Shown piece by piece: positions 6,156 through 15,181 of a stretch of DNA of 46,389 bases. The position numbers were made by a program, and so were the translations under genes. Location of the stretch: assembly GCA_003635315.1 (NCBI GenBank), contig PYJD01000048.1:1-46389 (forward strand). The letters run 5' to 3'. The notes below the pieces were generated by a model. It was not told where the DNA came from, did no database searches, and saw only the letters and a list, made by a program, of their open reading frames with translations. Numbering within the stretch: position 1 is the first letter of the stretch; each line of letters begins with the position of its first letter. This DNA is from Candidatus Poribacteria bacterium (GTDB taxonomy: Bacteria; Poribacteria; WGA-4E; WGA-3G).

Positions 6156-8759
6156 TTATACCCAAGTTAAAAGACTGAGTTCATAGGAAGAATGCAAATC
6201 TTCATGTGATGGTAAAACCCGAAGTGTATACCCATGCAAACCTGTCTGATTGAGTACGAGTGTACCTTCATATAGGTATTTCCCTCTACCTAAGTCTTCT
6301 CGGTATTCCATCTGGGTTATGGCACCATTTTGTATTTCACTGGCAGTATCCAATACACCATGATATATTTGAACTGCAAGCTCATTAGGAAACAATGCAT
6401 CTGTGTGAACTATTGCTTGAATAGAAATTGATTCCCCAACAGAGAGTTCTGCTACTTTCTTCTGTGTTTGCTCTTTAGGGATTACTTCTTCAACCCTTAA
6501 ATTCCGCCAATGTTTACGTATGTTTGTTTTCCAATTTGCAAGAGCGATACTCCGACGCGTTCCATCCTTGTTTAATTTGTGCCATCTTTGGTGGGCGGGA
6601 AAATAAAGCCGTTCTGCGTATTCTGCTACCATCCGTTTTGTATTAAACACCGGAGCTAAATTCTGCATTGCTGTCTTCATTTTAGCAACCCATCCATATG
6701 GAATATCATCTACGGGATGCCGGTCATAAAATAGTGGAACGACTTCATTCTCAAGAAGGTCATAAATTGCGTTTGCATGTGCTTTATCAACAGATTTTAC
6801 ATCATCAGCTTCAGGTGTAGCCTCAATAGTCCATCCTCCACCGAGGTGTCCGGCTTCCGCCCACCATCCATCTGCCATACTCAAATTCAATGCACCATTT
6901 GCTGCTGCTTTCATACCGCTTGTACCACTCGCTTCATTTGGAGGTAATGGAGTATTTAGCCACACATCAACACCTTCAACCAGATAGCGTCCGACACAGA
7001 TATCGTAATTCTCAATGAACAGTATTTTATTTTGGAAACGTGATTCAGATGAAATTCGATGGATTTTCTGAATCAACACCTTCCCTTCATGATCGTGCGG
7101 ATGTGCTTTTCCTGCAAAAATTAGTTGTACAGGTTGATTCGGGTTATTCAGGATATTATCAAGTCTATCAAGGTCATTGAACAGTAGGGTTGCCCGTTTA
7201 TAGGTGGCAAATCGTCTGGCAAATCCGATCGTTAATGCCGCCGAATTTAGTGTCTTTGTTCCTGTTTCATGTTTGTTACTTGAATCCTGTTTTTTCAAAC
7301 TATGGTCTAAAGGTTGATATCGCTTCTGATTCTGCCGTTGTCTTGCAAATGCTATGAGACGTTCACGTCTTCGCTCGTGTGTACGCCATAACTCAGTATC
7401 AGGAATCTTAGATATTTGTGTCCATACATCTTGATTGGTTAGATCAACAATCCATTTTGGACCGAGATACCTATCAAACAGGTTTTGCATATCTTCAGAA
7501 ACCCATGATCGTGTATGTATTCCATTTGTAATTGACTTTATAGGAACTTCATGTATAGGATAATTTTCCCAAAGATCTTTCCACATATTTCGGGACACAT
7601 GTCCATGTAATTCACTCACACCATTCGCCATTGTAGATAATCGAAGTGCAACTAAGGCAGGACTAAATTCACTACTATTGTCAGACGGATTCTTTCTACC
7701 TAAACCGAGAAATTTCTCTTCTGAGATACCTAATTTGCTGTGGTATGTTTTAAAGTAGTGCTTTACTAATTCCGGTGGGAACCAATCAATTCCGGCAGGA
7801 ACAGGTGTATGTGTTGTAAAGATATTACCTGATGAAGTTGCTTCTCTGGCTTCGTCAAAACCAACACCATTTTCATCCATAAATTGACGTATTCGTTCAA
7901 GTGCTAAAAACGCTGCATGCCCCTCATTCATATGGCAAACAGTCGGTGTGATACCGAGGTGCCTAAGTGTTTGGTAACCTCCAATACCGAGTAGAATCTC
8001 TTGTTTGATACGCATCCGTTCATCACCACCGTAAAGATAATCGGTGATGTCTCGTAAATCGGTATTTCTGTTTTCAGGTATGTTTGTATCTAATAGATAT
8101 AAAGGTATCCTACCCACTTGAGCACACCACACTTTAGCGTATGCTTTTCCCTCTGGATAATCTACTTCAATCAAGAGCGGTAAACCATCCTCACTGTATT
8201 CAGGAGTAATTGGCATATTGTAAAAGTCATTTGTTGGGTAATCTGCCATTTGCCAACCATCGGATGTTAGCGTTTGACGAAAATAACCGTGTTGGTAGAG
8301 TAATCCTACTCCAACGAATGGTAAACCTAAATAACTAGTAGATTTCAGGTGGTCTCCTGCTAAGACACCCAACCCTCCGGAGTAAAGCGGCATACACTCT
8401 GTGAGTCCGAATTCCATTGAGAAATAGGCAATACTCAGGTTTGATAGGGTGGCGTCATCGGAGAATGTTTCAAACCATGTGGGGGAACTAAGATAGGTCT
8501 TGAATTTACTATAGATGACATCAAGGTGGGCTAAGAAAACATCATTCTTCGCAGTGGTTTCTAACTGTTCCTGAGATATTCTCCCGAGCATTGCAACCGG
8601 ATTGTGGTAGGTTTCTTCCCATAGATCTGAATCAAGATGTCTAAATAAACTAAGTGCTTCATTATCCCAGGTCCACCACAGGTTCATTGCCAATTCACGT
8701 AAGGGTTCAAGATTCTCAGGTAATGTCGGTACAACAGATAATTGGCGAATAGGCTTCAT
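6156..8759 (-). CDS. glgP: Alpha-glucan (glycogen) phosphorylase
   Basis: 867 residues. It releases glucose-1-phosphate from alpha-1,4-glucans using pyridoxal phosphate. This is the bacterial type with an N-terminal DUF3417-like block (LAMNLWWTWDNEALSLF, about 23-39), not the classical muscle/E. coli type. Further on are GGLGVLAGDHLKS (about 128-140), HMNEGHAA, FTTHTPVPAGIDWF, and the PLP-binding NEASGTSGMKAAANGALN, whose Lys is residue 617. The last ~130 residues (after YFPAHQRWHKLN) form an extra domain seen in longer family members. Its ATG overlaps the stop of the winged-helix gene (TAATG), so the two are translationally coupled. Together with glgC and the divergent synthase-like gene it covers synthesis and breakdown of storage glucan. 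Confidence 0.93.
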   Translation of the reverse strand: MKPIRQLSVVPTLPENLEPLRELAMNLWWTWDNEALSLFRHLDSDLWEETYHNPVAMLGRISQEQLETTAKNDVFLAHLDVIYSKFKTYLSSPTWFETFSDDATLSNLSIAYFSMEFGLTECMPLYSGGLGVLAGDHLKSTSYLGLPFVGVGLLYQHGYFRQTLTSDGWQMADYPTNDFYNMPITPEYSEDGLPLLIEVDYPEGKAYAKVWCAQVGRIPLYLLDTNIPENRNTDLRDITDYLYGGDERMRIKQEILLGIGGYQTLRHLGITPTVCHMNEGHAAFLALERIRQFMDENGVGFDEAREATSSGNIFTTHTPVPAGIDWFPPELVKHYFKTYHSKLGISEEKFLGLGRKNPSDNSSEFSPALVALRLSTMANGVSELHGHVSRNMWKDLWENYPIHEVPIKSITNGIHTRSWVSEDMQNLFDRYLGPKWIVDLTNQDVWTQISKIPDTELWRTHERRRERLIAFARQRQNQKRYQPLDHSLKKQDSSNKHETGTKTLNSAALTIGFARRFATYKRATLLFNDLDRLDNILNNPNQPVQLIFAGKAHPHDHEGKVLIQKIHRISSESRFQNKILFIENYDICVGRYLVEGVDVWLNTPLPPNEASGTSGMKAAANGALNLSMADGWWAEAGHLGGGWTIEATPEADDVKSVDKAHANAIYDLLENEVVPLFYDRHPVDDIPYGWVAKMKTAMQNLAPVFNTKRMVAEYAERLYFPAHQRWHKLNKDGTRRSIALANWKTNIRKHWRNLRVEEVIPKEQTQKKVAELSVGESISIQAIVHTDALFPNELAVQIYHGVLDTASEIQNGAITQMEYREDLGRGKYLYEGTLVLNQTGLHGYTLRVLPSHEDLHSSYELSLLTWV

Positions 8760-8989
8760 TACAGGTTATTTCCTCCAATTGCAGTGGAGGAATCATTTAG
8801 CATGAAATATGTGAATCTTTGTCGGTGTATAGTGCTGAGTTTTCCTTCGCGGGCTAACCATCCAATACCAGCGACAATCATACGTTCTGTTTTATTAAGT
8901 TCTTTTGTTAATTTACCAATAGATGCCTCATCATGTTCCTCTAAATAGTGCCAAATTTCACCTGCTGTTATTCCAATATCGTCAAGCAT
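8759..8989 (-). CDS. Small winged-helix protein (DUF2582-like), coupled to glgP
   Basis: 76 residues. ATG 8989 is chosen because GAGGTG lies immediately upstream; a longer reading to 9058 runs through the promoter. Helix-turn-helix layout: IGITAGEIWHYLEEH, SIGKLTKELNKTERMIVAGIGWLAREGKL, then a beta wing (STIHRQRFTYFML). This matches the DUF2582/winged HTH family. It is the first gene after a consensus promoter at 9024-9052 and its stop overlaps the glgP start, so it is made with glgP. A regulatory role in glucan metabolism is inference; DNA binding is predicted from fold only. Confidence 0.85.
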   Translation of the reverse strand: MLDDIGITAGEIWHYLEEHDEASIGKLTKELNKTERMIVAGIGWLAREGKLSTIHRQRFTYFMLNDSSTAIGGNNL

Positions 8990-9023
8990 ATTCACCTCTG
9001 ATGTATGTTTATATTTCAGATGA

Positions 9024-9052
9024 ATTATACTTCTAATATTGCCATGTGTCAA
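9024..9052 (-). promoter_or_regulatory. Consensus sigma-70 promoter for the winged-helix gene and glgP
   Basis: On the minus strand TTGACA (9052-9047), a 17-base spacer, and TATAAT (9029-9024), a perfect match to both hexamers. Transcription should start about 28 bases before ATG 8989. Confidence 0.85.
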
Positions 9053-9133
9053 GAACAAACAGGTTGCGTAAGTCCTATAATATAACTGGATTTAATGGTT
9101 GAATCCTCTATTCTGAATGTATATCAAAATAAC

Positions 9134-9163
9134 TTGACACTTATCTTATTCACATGGTATTTT
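9134..9163 (+). promoter_or_regulatory. Sigma-70 promoter for the glycogen-synthase-like gene
   Basis: TTGACA (9134-9139), an 18-base spacer, and TATTTT (9158-9163). It is back to back with the glgP promoter, with about 80 bases between the two -35 boxes, so one regulator could control both directions. Confidence 0.65.
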
Positions 9164-9200
9164 AACACAATTAAACCTTATTCATGAACGAGGTGAAATC

Positions 9201-10952
9201 TTGAGTATTGTTGTCCATGTTACACATGAAGCCATCCAAAAAATGGGAGGTATCGGGGCAGTATTAGAAGGTTTACTAACCACCCGCAGGTACAACGAAG
9301 CAGTTGAACGAACCTTACTTGTCGGACCTTTATTTTCTGGTGCTGATTTAGGGGCATTGGAATCGATATCTTATCATGCATCCGAAGGTGTAACCACCAC
9401 TCCTTATGCCACGGCATTTAGCGAAATTGAAAACACCTATCATGTTGAACTGATATATGGGCAACGACAATTTGAAGGAAAAGACCAGAAAGTTTCTACG
9501 ACTGTAGATGTGCTTTTAGTCAATGTATCCAATAGCAATGAAGACTTGACAAATAAGTTCAAATGGCAACTCTATGAGCATTTTGGTATTGAGTCAAATC
9601 GTTACGATAGTGAATGGGAATTTGAAGAATATGTCCGTCTTGCTGAACCCGCTTATGAAGCGTTAAGTGTAGTAACAGGTGATCATTCTGAAACACCTGT
9701 ATACATTATCTCCCATGAGTTCATGGGGATGCCGCTTGTTCTTAAAACACAGATTGAGCGTGAAAATGATAGCAGTGCAGCAAATATGCGTACAGTCTTT
9801 TATGCTCATGAAGTGGCTTCAATACGACCTATCGTAGAAGGACATCCAGGACATGATGTGCGTTTTTACAATGCTTTAGAACAAGCAAAATCACAAGGAA
9901 AGTTAATTCAGGATGTATTTGGTGATCCGTTCTGGTACTTTAAGCACGCCTTAATCGAAAAAGCACATCTTTGCGACACAATCTTTGCTGTTGGTGACCT
10001 TGTAGTAGATGAACTTCGTTTTTTAGCACCCCAATTTGAATCCTTTCCGATTAACCTCGTTTACAACGGGATTCCTGCCTTTGAAATGAGTTTGGAGGAG
10101 AAATTAGACTCAAAATCCCGACTACAAAAATATGCACGTACACTTCTTGACTATCGTCCTGATTATGTCTTTACACATGTCACTCGGCTTGTAAAAAGTA
10201 AAGGTCTCTGGCGAGATTTACAAGTATTACACCATTTGGATTCACTACTCGCATCCAATGGTAAGACAGCAGTCCTGTTTATCCTATCTACTGAAATTGC
10301 AACCGGCCGTCCACATGAGAATATCCATGAAATGGAGCGTGAATACGGTTGGCCTGTATATCACAAGATCGGTTATCCCGATCTGGTTGGTGCAGAAATT
10401 GAATTGAATAATGGTGTGTCAGCATTTAATCTACAATCAAAAGCTATTAAGGTAGTTTTTGTCAATCAGTTCGGGTGGAGTCAGGTTTCTTGTGGATCTC
10501 GTATGCCAATTGAGATGGAATTTATGGACATCCGTAAGGGGAGTGATGCCGAATTTGGACAATCTATTTATGAACCCTTTGGAATTGCCCAAGTGGAACC
10601 TTTAAGTTTCGGGGCAATCTGTGTTGTGAGTAATGTGTGTGGATGTTGTGGTTTTATACAAAGGGCTACTGATAATAGAGAAGTTCCCAATGTTGTGATT
10701 GCTGATTATACCAATGTGAATGGTGGACCAGAGTCATTAGAAAACGTCCTGCATATAGGATTGACAGAACGAACGAATATTGAAGTAGAGAATAGTCGTG
10801 ATATTGCAGCTAAACTACTGGGACGATTACCGCGGAAGCCGCGGGACGTTGAGGAAATGATTAAAGATGGTTATGATATTGCCTCTCGGATGAGTTGGGA
10901 GGTGGTTGTTACGGACTATTTCTTACCTGGGTTAGAGCAGGCGTTAAAATAG
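9201..10952 (+). CDS. Glycogen/starch synthase-like glycosyltransferase (GT5-like)
   Basis: 583 residues, starting with TTG at 9201 behind GAGGTG. The first domain opens VHVTHEAIQKMGGIGAVLEG; KMGG fits the KxGG ADP-glucose motif of glycogen synthases. The second domain has THVTRLVKSKGLWRDLQVL and YEPFGIAQVEPLSFGA, which carries the E-x7-E catalytic motif of retaining GT-B enzymes. Probable reaction: transfer of glucose from ADP-glucose to a growing alpha-1,4-glucan. Support comes from its position divergent to glgP and near glgC. It is longer than typical GlgA (about 480) with extra sequence in the first domain and between motifs, so a related activity such as a different nucleotide sugar is possible. 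Confidence 0.78.
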   Translation: MSIVVHVTHEAIQKMGGIGAVLEGLLTTRRYNEAVERTLLVGPLFSGADLGALESISYHASEGVTTTPYATAFSEIENTYHVELIYGQRQFEGKDQKVSTTVDVLLVNVSNSNEDLTNKFKWQLYEHFGIESNRYDSEWEFEEYVRLAEPAYEALSVVTGDHSETPVYIISHEFMGMPLVLKTQIERENDSSAANMRTVFYAHEVASIRPIVEGHPGHDVRFYNALEQAKSQGKLIQDVFGDPFWYFKHALIEKAHLCDTIFAVGDLVVDELRFLAPQFESFPINLVYNGIPAFEMSLEEKLDSKSRLQKYARTLLDYRPDYVFTHVTRLVKSKGLWRDLQVLHHLDSLLASNGKTAVLFILSTEIATGRPHENIHEMEREYGWPVYHKIGYPDLVGAEIELNNGVSAFNLQSKAIKVVFVNQFGWSQVSCGSRMPIEMEFMDIRKGSDAEFGQSIYEPFGIAQVEPLSFGAICVVSNVCGCCGFIQRATDNREVPNVVIADYTNVNGGPESLENVLHIGLTERTNIEVENSRDIAAKLLGRLPRKPRDVEEMIKDGYDIASRMSWEVVVTDYFLPGLEQALK

Positions 10953-10990
10953 TTGGAGAATTCTGTGAGTTTTATGATAGGGAACATATA

Positions 10991-11851
10991 ATGCAAGAAG
11001 TACGTCATTCTCATGAACCTATGCCGTTGGGTCCAGGAGAAAAGTTGATGACACCAGAACAAAAATTCTTTTTTGATCTCCGTGGTTGGATTCTATTACC
11101 ATCAGTTTTGTCTGAGTCGGAAATCGAAGAGTTGAAAAAGGAAGTCTATGCGGGTGCTAAACATAGTTATCAAGGGGCACTCCAGAACTTACTCGATCAT
11201 CCTGAGATTGTTGGGATTCTAAACGAAATCGTTGCGGATGAACGATTTATCTTTGAAGATTGTTATGGATTTAGATGTGAAAATTCGTTTACGACTGTTA
11301 GACAACCGGGTTGGAACATATCATATGGGAAGGGAACAACCGTACCACACGTCGTACGTCCACCGCAACAAGCAAATGCGATGCGGTATCAGGTCGCTGG
11401 AGGAAAGATATTTGCTGGTCTTACTCGCGTGGTCTGGGAACTTGAAGAGGTAAAATCCGGACAGGGTGGAACTACTTTTCTAACTGGTTCACATAAGGCA
11501 CATTTCAACTATGGCGGACCTGACCCATATCGCCCGAATATCAGTGAATCACCTTGGGAGAATAACATGCGAGACATGATGGAGGATTATAGTTGTCCTC
11601 CTGGATCTGCAATTGTCTTTACTGAAAGTCTTATCCACGCTACTAACGACTGGACGAACCCAGATAATCCACGCTGTGCGGTTTTTAATTGTTACAATTC
11701 AGTTTGGGCACAATGGTACCGTTTGAATTTGAGCCATGACATAATAGAAGCAATGCCCACCAAACGGCAATCCTTATTCCGTGGAACGTGGGCAATCGGC
11801 GGCGGTCCAGGCGGTAACAGGAAGTATTCTTTGGAGAATAATACTACATAA
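10991..11851 (+). CDS. PhyH-family protein lacking the HxD iron motif (paralogue A)
   Basis: 286 residues; ATG 10991 with AGGGAA upstream. The fold markers are those of the PhyH family: FFFDLRGWILLPSVLSESEI at the N-terminus (26-45), GGTTFLTGSHKAH (159-171), GSAIVFTESLIHATNDW (205-221) with H216 as the likely distal ligand, and R228 as likely 2-oxoglutarate anchor. At the place where HxD should stand (about 28 residues before GGTT) the sequence is RYQ (132-134), and no HxD or HxE occurs elsewhere in the core. The enzyme may use a different site or be inactive. Very similar to the next gene. It begins 38 bases after the synthase-like gene, so it may be co-transcribed with it. Confidence 0.8.
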   Translation: MQEVRHSHEPMPLGPGEKLMTPEQKFFFDLRGWILLPSVLSESEIEELKKEVYAGAKHSYQGALQNLLDHPEIVGILNEIVADERFIFEDCYGFRCENSFTTVRQPGWNISYGKGTTVPHVVRPPQQANAMRYQVAGGKIFAGLTRVVWELEEVKSGQGGTTFLTGSHKAHFNYGGPDPYRPNISESPWENNMRDMMEDYSCPPGSAIVFTESLIHATNDWTNPDNPRCAVFNCYNSVWAQWYRLNLSHDIIEAMPTKRQSLFRGTWAIGGGPGGNRKYSLENNTT

Positions 11852-11932
11852 GTTTGAGCAAATTACGCTATGGAATTCTTTCATTGTTGTGTCCATATCA
11901 GAATCTAAGTAATTTCTACTAAGGAGTTATAT

Positions 11933-12772
11933 ATGTCAGAAGAAACAAAAAATGATGCATCTATTCCTATGACAGCTGAACAGAAGTTCTTCTTTGATTT
12001 ACGGGGTTGGATTTTGCTCCCATCTATCTTGTCTGATTCAGAAATTGAAGAAATGAAAAGAGAAGTATATGATGGGGCAAGACAGAGTTATCAAGGATCA
12101 TTGCAGAAATTGCTTGATCATCCAGCGATAGTAGGGATTCTTAACGAAATCCTATCCGAAAATCCATTTGTGAACCAAGATTGTTACGGTTTTCGATGTG
12201 AAGGATCTTTTACCACTGTAAGAGAACCCGGTTGGAACGTGTCCCAACGTGGAGATAATGGTTTACCACACGTGGTGCGACCACCACAACAAGCAAATGC
12301 CATGCGCTACCAGGTTGCTGGTGGGAAGATCTACGCAGGACTCACTCGCGTTGTATGGGAACTTGAGGAAGTGAAGTCTGGACAGGGTGCTACATCTTTT
12401 CTAAGCGGCTCCCATAAAGCACATTTCAACTACGGCGGACCAGATCCATATAGACCCAATATCGGCGAATCCCCTTGGGAACAGAACATGCGTGATATAA
12501 TGGATGATTACAGTTGTCCACCAGGCTCAGTTGTTATCTTCACTGAAAGTCTTGTGCACGCTGCAAATGATTGGACAAACACGGACAACCCACGTTGTGC
12601 TGTCTTCAATTGTTACAACTCAATTTGGGCACAGTGGCATCGATTGAATCTGAGTCATGAAATTATTGAGACTATGCCGACAAGACGACAATCCCTATTC
12701 CGTGGGACATGGGCAATCGGGGGTGGTCCCGGTGGAAACAGAGAGTATTCTTTGGAGAATAACACCACATAA
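11933..12772 (+). CDS. PhyH-family protein lacking the HxD iron motif (paralogue B)
   Basis: 279 residues; ATG 11933 behind AAGGAG. It is a close tandem copy of the preceding gene: long stretches are identical (for example HFNYGGPDPYRPNI and TWAIGGGPGGNR), with most differences at the N-terminus and around residues 85-115. The same conserved features are present, and the same absence of HxD. Because both copies keep the altered site, the change predates the duplication and has been retained. No neighbouring gene reveals a substrate. A hydroxylase-like or non-catalytic role is open. Confidence 0.8.
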   Translation: MSEETKNDASIPMTAEQKFFFDLRGWILLPSILSDSEIEEMKREVYDGARQSYQGSLQKLLDHPAIVGILNEILSENPFVNQDCYGFRCEGSFTTVREPGWNVSQRGDNGLPHVVRPPQQANAMRYQVAGGKIYAGLTRVVWELEEVKSGQGATSFLSGSHKAHFNYGGPDPYRPNIGESPWEQNMRDIMDDYSCPPGSVVIFTESLVHAANDWTNTDNPRCAVFNCYNSIWAQWHRLNLSHEIIETMPTRRQSLFRGTWAIGGGPGGNREYSLENNTT

Positions 12773-12964
12773 TTTTCCTTAGTGTATTTAGTCTTATCAG
12801 TTCTTCTACATTCGATCATTGTGATGCCAGCTCGTTACTTGCGGGTATCCTTGTCTTTAAGAATAATCACGATCTTGGGTATTATTTTTAGTTTTATCCG
12901 TATTATACAAATAAGTGTAGCAGGCAACCCATCAATTACCTGCCTTGATTGGTAATAATATTTA

Positions 12965-13915
12965 TTATTTTTTCTCTTGCAATTGTCGCATGACAGAATC
13001 TATAAAATCTGCATCCCAAGTTCTACCGAGTTCTTGACGAATCCCTGCCATGGCTTCTACTCGCTTTCCAGGAGGAATACTCGTAAGTTGCACACGGATT
13101 CGTTTCGCATATTGGTTATGCAGTTCTACTTGTCTGTTCACATAATACGTGCGAGCATCATCGGATAGTAGTTGTGAAAACGCTTCTCTTGCTTCTTTAT
13201 CTGTATCAGAGAACAAATCAGGATAATCCTTCAACAGTATATCGTTCCATTCCGTTATTATATCGTTCCATGGGCTGTTATCTGTAGGTTTATTGGGATC
13301 GTTAAGGGAATTGTTGGGTGTAACAGGGTTGTGTTCTGTGTGTGTCGACACCTCAGGTTCATCATTAAAAATATCGTGATTCTCCTGTTTTCTTTTCAAA
13401 TTTAGTTCTATACGTCGTTCTACAGACTCGTTCCATGCTGCTAATTCTGCTAACTGTTGCAGATATTTCTGCTTGAGTTCAAGCGGTGATAAAGCAGGTG
13501 TGAGTTTATCTTTTTTGATTTTTTCTCTAACCCGTTTCATTTTTTCCTCAAATTCTTTATGTTGAATTCTCCACTCTTCATCAGATAATGCGTTCAGTTT
13601 TGCAGTGATTTCATCTGGAGACTTTATTTTCGACAAAATCTGTTTGTGTATTGGGGAATTTAAAACCCTTTCTAACTCCTCAGGATCACCTTTATGGTTT
13701 TCCGTAAGAAACTTAACAGACTGACGATACCTATAATCTGCAAGCTCAGCATCTGTAAATGATTGTTCTGTTTCTGGTGTTTTCTCTACCTCAGATTCTG
13801 TGGCAATAGGGGTTTTCCTTGTGATTTCATAGTTTTGTTGAAAATAAACAACACCAATGCCGCTACCGAGTAATATGAGTATTACTATTGCTATGAATGC
13901 TCTATTTCTTGTCAT
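12965..13915 (-). CDS. Anchored helical hypothetical protein
   Basis: 316 residues; ATG 13915 with AAAGGAG upstream. Residues 6-25 form a hydrophobic anchor (FIAIVILILLGSGIGVVYF), followed by an acidic linker, a charged helical region (about 55-190, LNALSDEEWRIQHKEFEEK, MKRVREKIKKDK), a Pro/Asn/Asp-rich linker (about 195-220) and a C-terminal helical block (222-316) ending SVMRQLQEKK. Probably a periplasm-facing protein held in the inner membrane. It lies 67 bases after another helical secreted protein on the same strand and is probably co-transcribed with it. No family recognised. Confidence 0.75.
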   Translation of the reverse strand: MTRNRAFIAIVILILLGSGIGVVYFQQNYEITRKTPIATESEVEKTPETEQSFTDAELADYRYRQSVKFLTENHKGDPEELERVLNSPIHKQILSKIKSPDEITAKLNALSDEEWRIQHKEFEEKMKRVREKIKKDKLTPALSPLELKQKYLQQLAELAAWNESVERRIELNLKRKQENHDIFNDEPEVSTHTEHNPVTPNNSLNDPNKPTDNSPWNDIITEWNDILLKDYPDLFSDTDKEAREAFSQLLSDDARTYYVNRQVELHNQYAKRIRVQLTSIPPGKRVEAMAGIRQELGRTWDADFIDSVMRQLQEKK

Positions 13916-13982
13916 TGTCCTATATCTCCTTTATTGTGATTAGCGTTTTCGGACATAGTAAATTGTTATTTCTGCAGAATTC

Positions 13983-14618
13983 TCAATCCTCATTAGGCTC
14001 TTGCAGTAAGCCATCTAACAATCCTTGGTAATGATCTATCATTTCTTGGGCTTCTACAACTTTGCTGTTGTGATAGCTTTCAGCTGACTCTGCACCATCT
14101 CGTGCTGAGATCAGATCATTCATTTTTTCCTTTAGGTCGTCTAATTTCTCTTTTGCTGATTCAAGTTCGGCTTCTATCATGGGAATCTCTGCTGAATAAT
14201 TGTTATATCGGTCGAGTGCTTTCTTTCTCTTGTTTCTCCAATAATCAACTGCACCAGGTGGTATTTGAGATGGAGACCTATCTGAAAACGAATCAAGCAT
14301 GTTGTTTGCATACATCAACTCACTATATGCACTATTCAATTCACCAGTGGCAGTTATTCGGCGCTTATCAATAGTGTTGTATTCTTCTGTTGCATCTTGA
14401 AGTAGTGGATCAAGTTCCTTTATTTGTTCATTATAACCTTCCTTATTAGATTTAAAGATTCCTGCATTATGTTCCTGATTATACTTTATCAATTTCCATC
14501 TGTTTATTTGGCTTATGTAATAATTTTCTGTCTCTGGTTCTCCCATGGCCATCAGAACTGTGGATGTACCAGATACAATTATTATGATAATCATTAAGGT
14601 TAGGTTTACTTTTCTCAT
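13983..14618 (-). CDS. Secreted coiled-coil hypothetical protein
   Basis: 211 residues. ATG 14618 is chosen for the AAGGAG eight bases upstream. Signal peptide at residues 1-24 (LTLMIIIIIVSGTSTVLMAMG). The mature part is nearly all helix with heptad-like spacing in two blocks (about 45-105 and 128-200), separated by FSDRSPSQIPPGAVDYW. Acidic C-terminus (LLQEPNED). Probably a periplasmic spacer or scaffold. No recognised family; first gene of a likely pair with 12965-13915. Confidence 0.72.
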   Translation of the reverse strand: MRKVNLTLMIIIIIVSGTSTVLMAMGEPETENYYISQINRWKLIKYNQEHNAGIFKSNKEGYNEQIKELDPLLQDATEEYNTIDKRRITATGELNSAYSELMYANNMLDSFSDRSPSQIPPGAVDYWRNKRKKALDRYNNYSAEIPMIEAELESAKEKLDDLKEKMNDLISARDGAESAESYHNSKVVEAQEMIDHYQGLLDGLLQEPNED

Positions 14619-15181
14619 TATATTATCTCTCCTTAAATTTAAAGAATATAAGTTGACAATGTTTACTATATGAACTCTTATCGAGTAAAACATAATATTG
14701 TGGTAAATAAAGCAATCAGAGGAAAGACTTTATGTCCCATTCTTTACACTTAAAATACTGATTCACATTGAGTTATGAGATTTTACTTGCTATAAGTTCT
14801 ATTACATAACTCATGACGTTGATCTTATACTAATTCCGAAAAAAGTCAACATAAATAGTCGAAATGTCGAAATGGGTGTGTAAAATTTTTGTCATCTGGA
14901 ACGAATTTTTGTCCCTTGAAACGAATTATCAGCACACAATACATAATTTGAAGTTTACAGAAGGTCGGTCTTTAGGAATCCAACAAACCGTGTACTATAC
15001 AGGGTGCACAGTTCTTTTACCAAACGCTAATTTTTACATGTTTATGAGAAGTAAGATATTGAATTTCATAGCGTTCTGTCCAATTTATGATCTTAGTGAC
15101 AAAAACCTTACACACTCCTGTCATATTGACATCCCAACGGTGCTGTGATATAGTGGAAGCAGTCTGGAATAGGAGGAGAGG
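14619..15181. other. Intergenic stretch between divergent genes
   Basis: 563 bases between the minus-strand coiled-coil gene and the plus-strand gamma-glutamyltransferase. The only clear signal is the promoter at 15126-15154. A 94-codon frame (14864-15148) lacks a ribosome site and a plausible composition and is not called. No RNA gene seen. Confidence 0.6.
15126..15154 (+). promoter_or_regulatory. Sigma-70 promoter for gamma-glutamyltransferase
   Basis: TTGACA (15126-15131), 17-base spacer, TATAGT (15149-15154). Transcription would start near 15161, only about 20 bases before ATG 15182, with AGGAGGAG between. Confidence 0.8.

Noticed and set aside
14864..15148. 94-codon plus-strand gene
   Set aside because: No ribosome site, unlikely composition, and it runs through the promoter of the gamma-glutamyltransferase.
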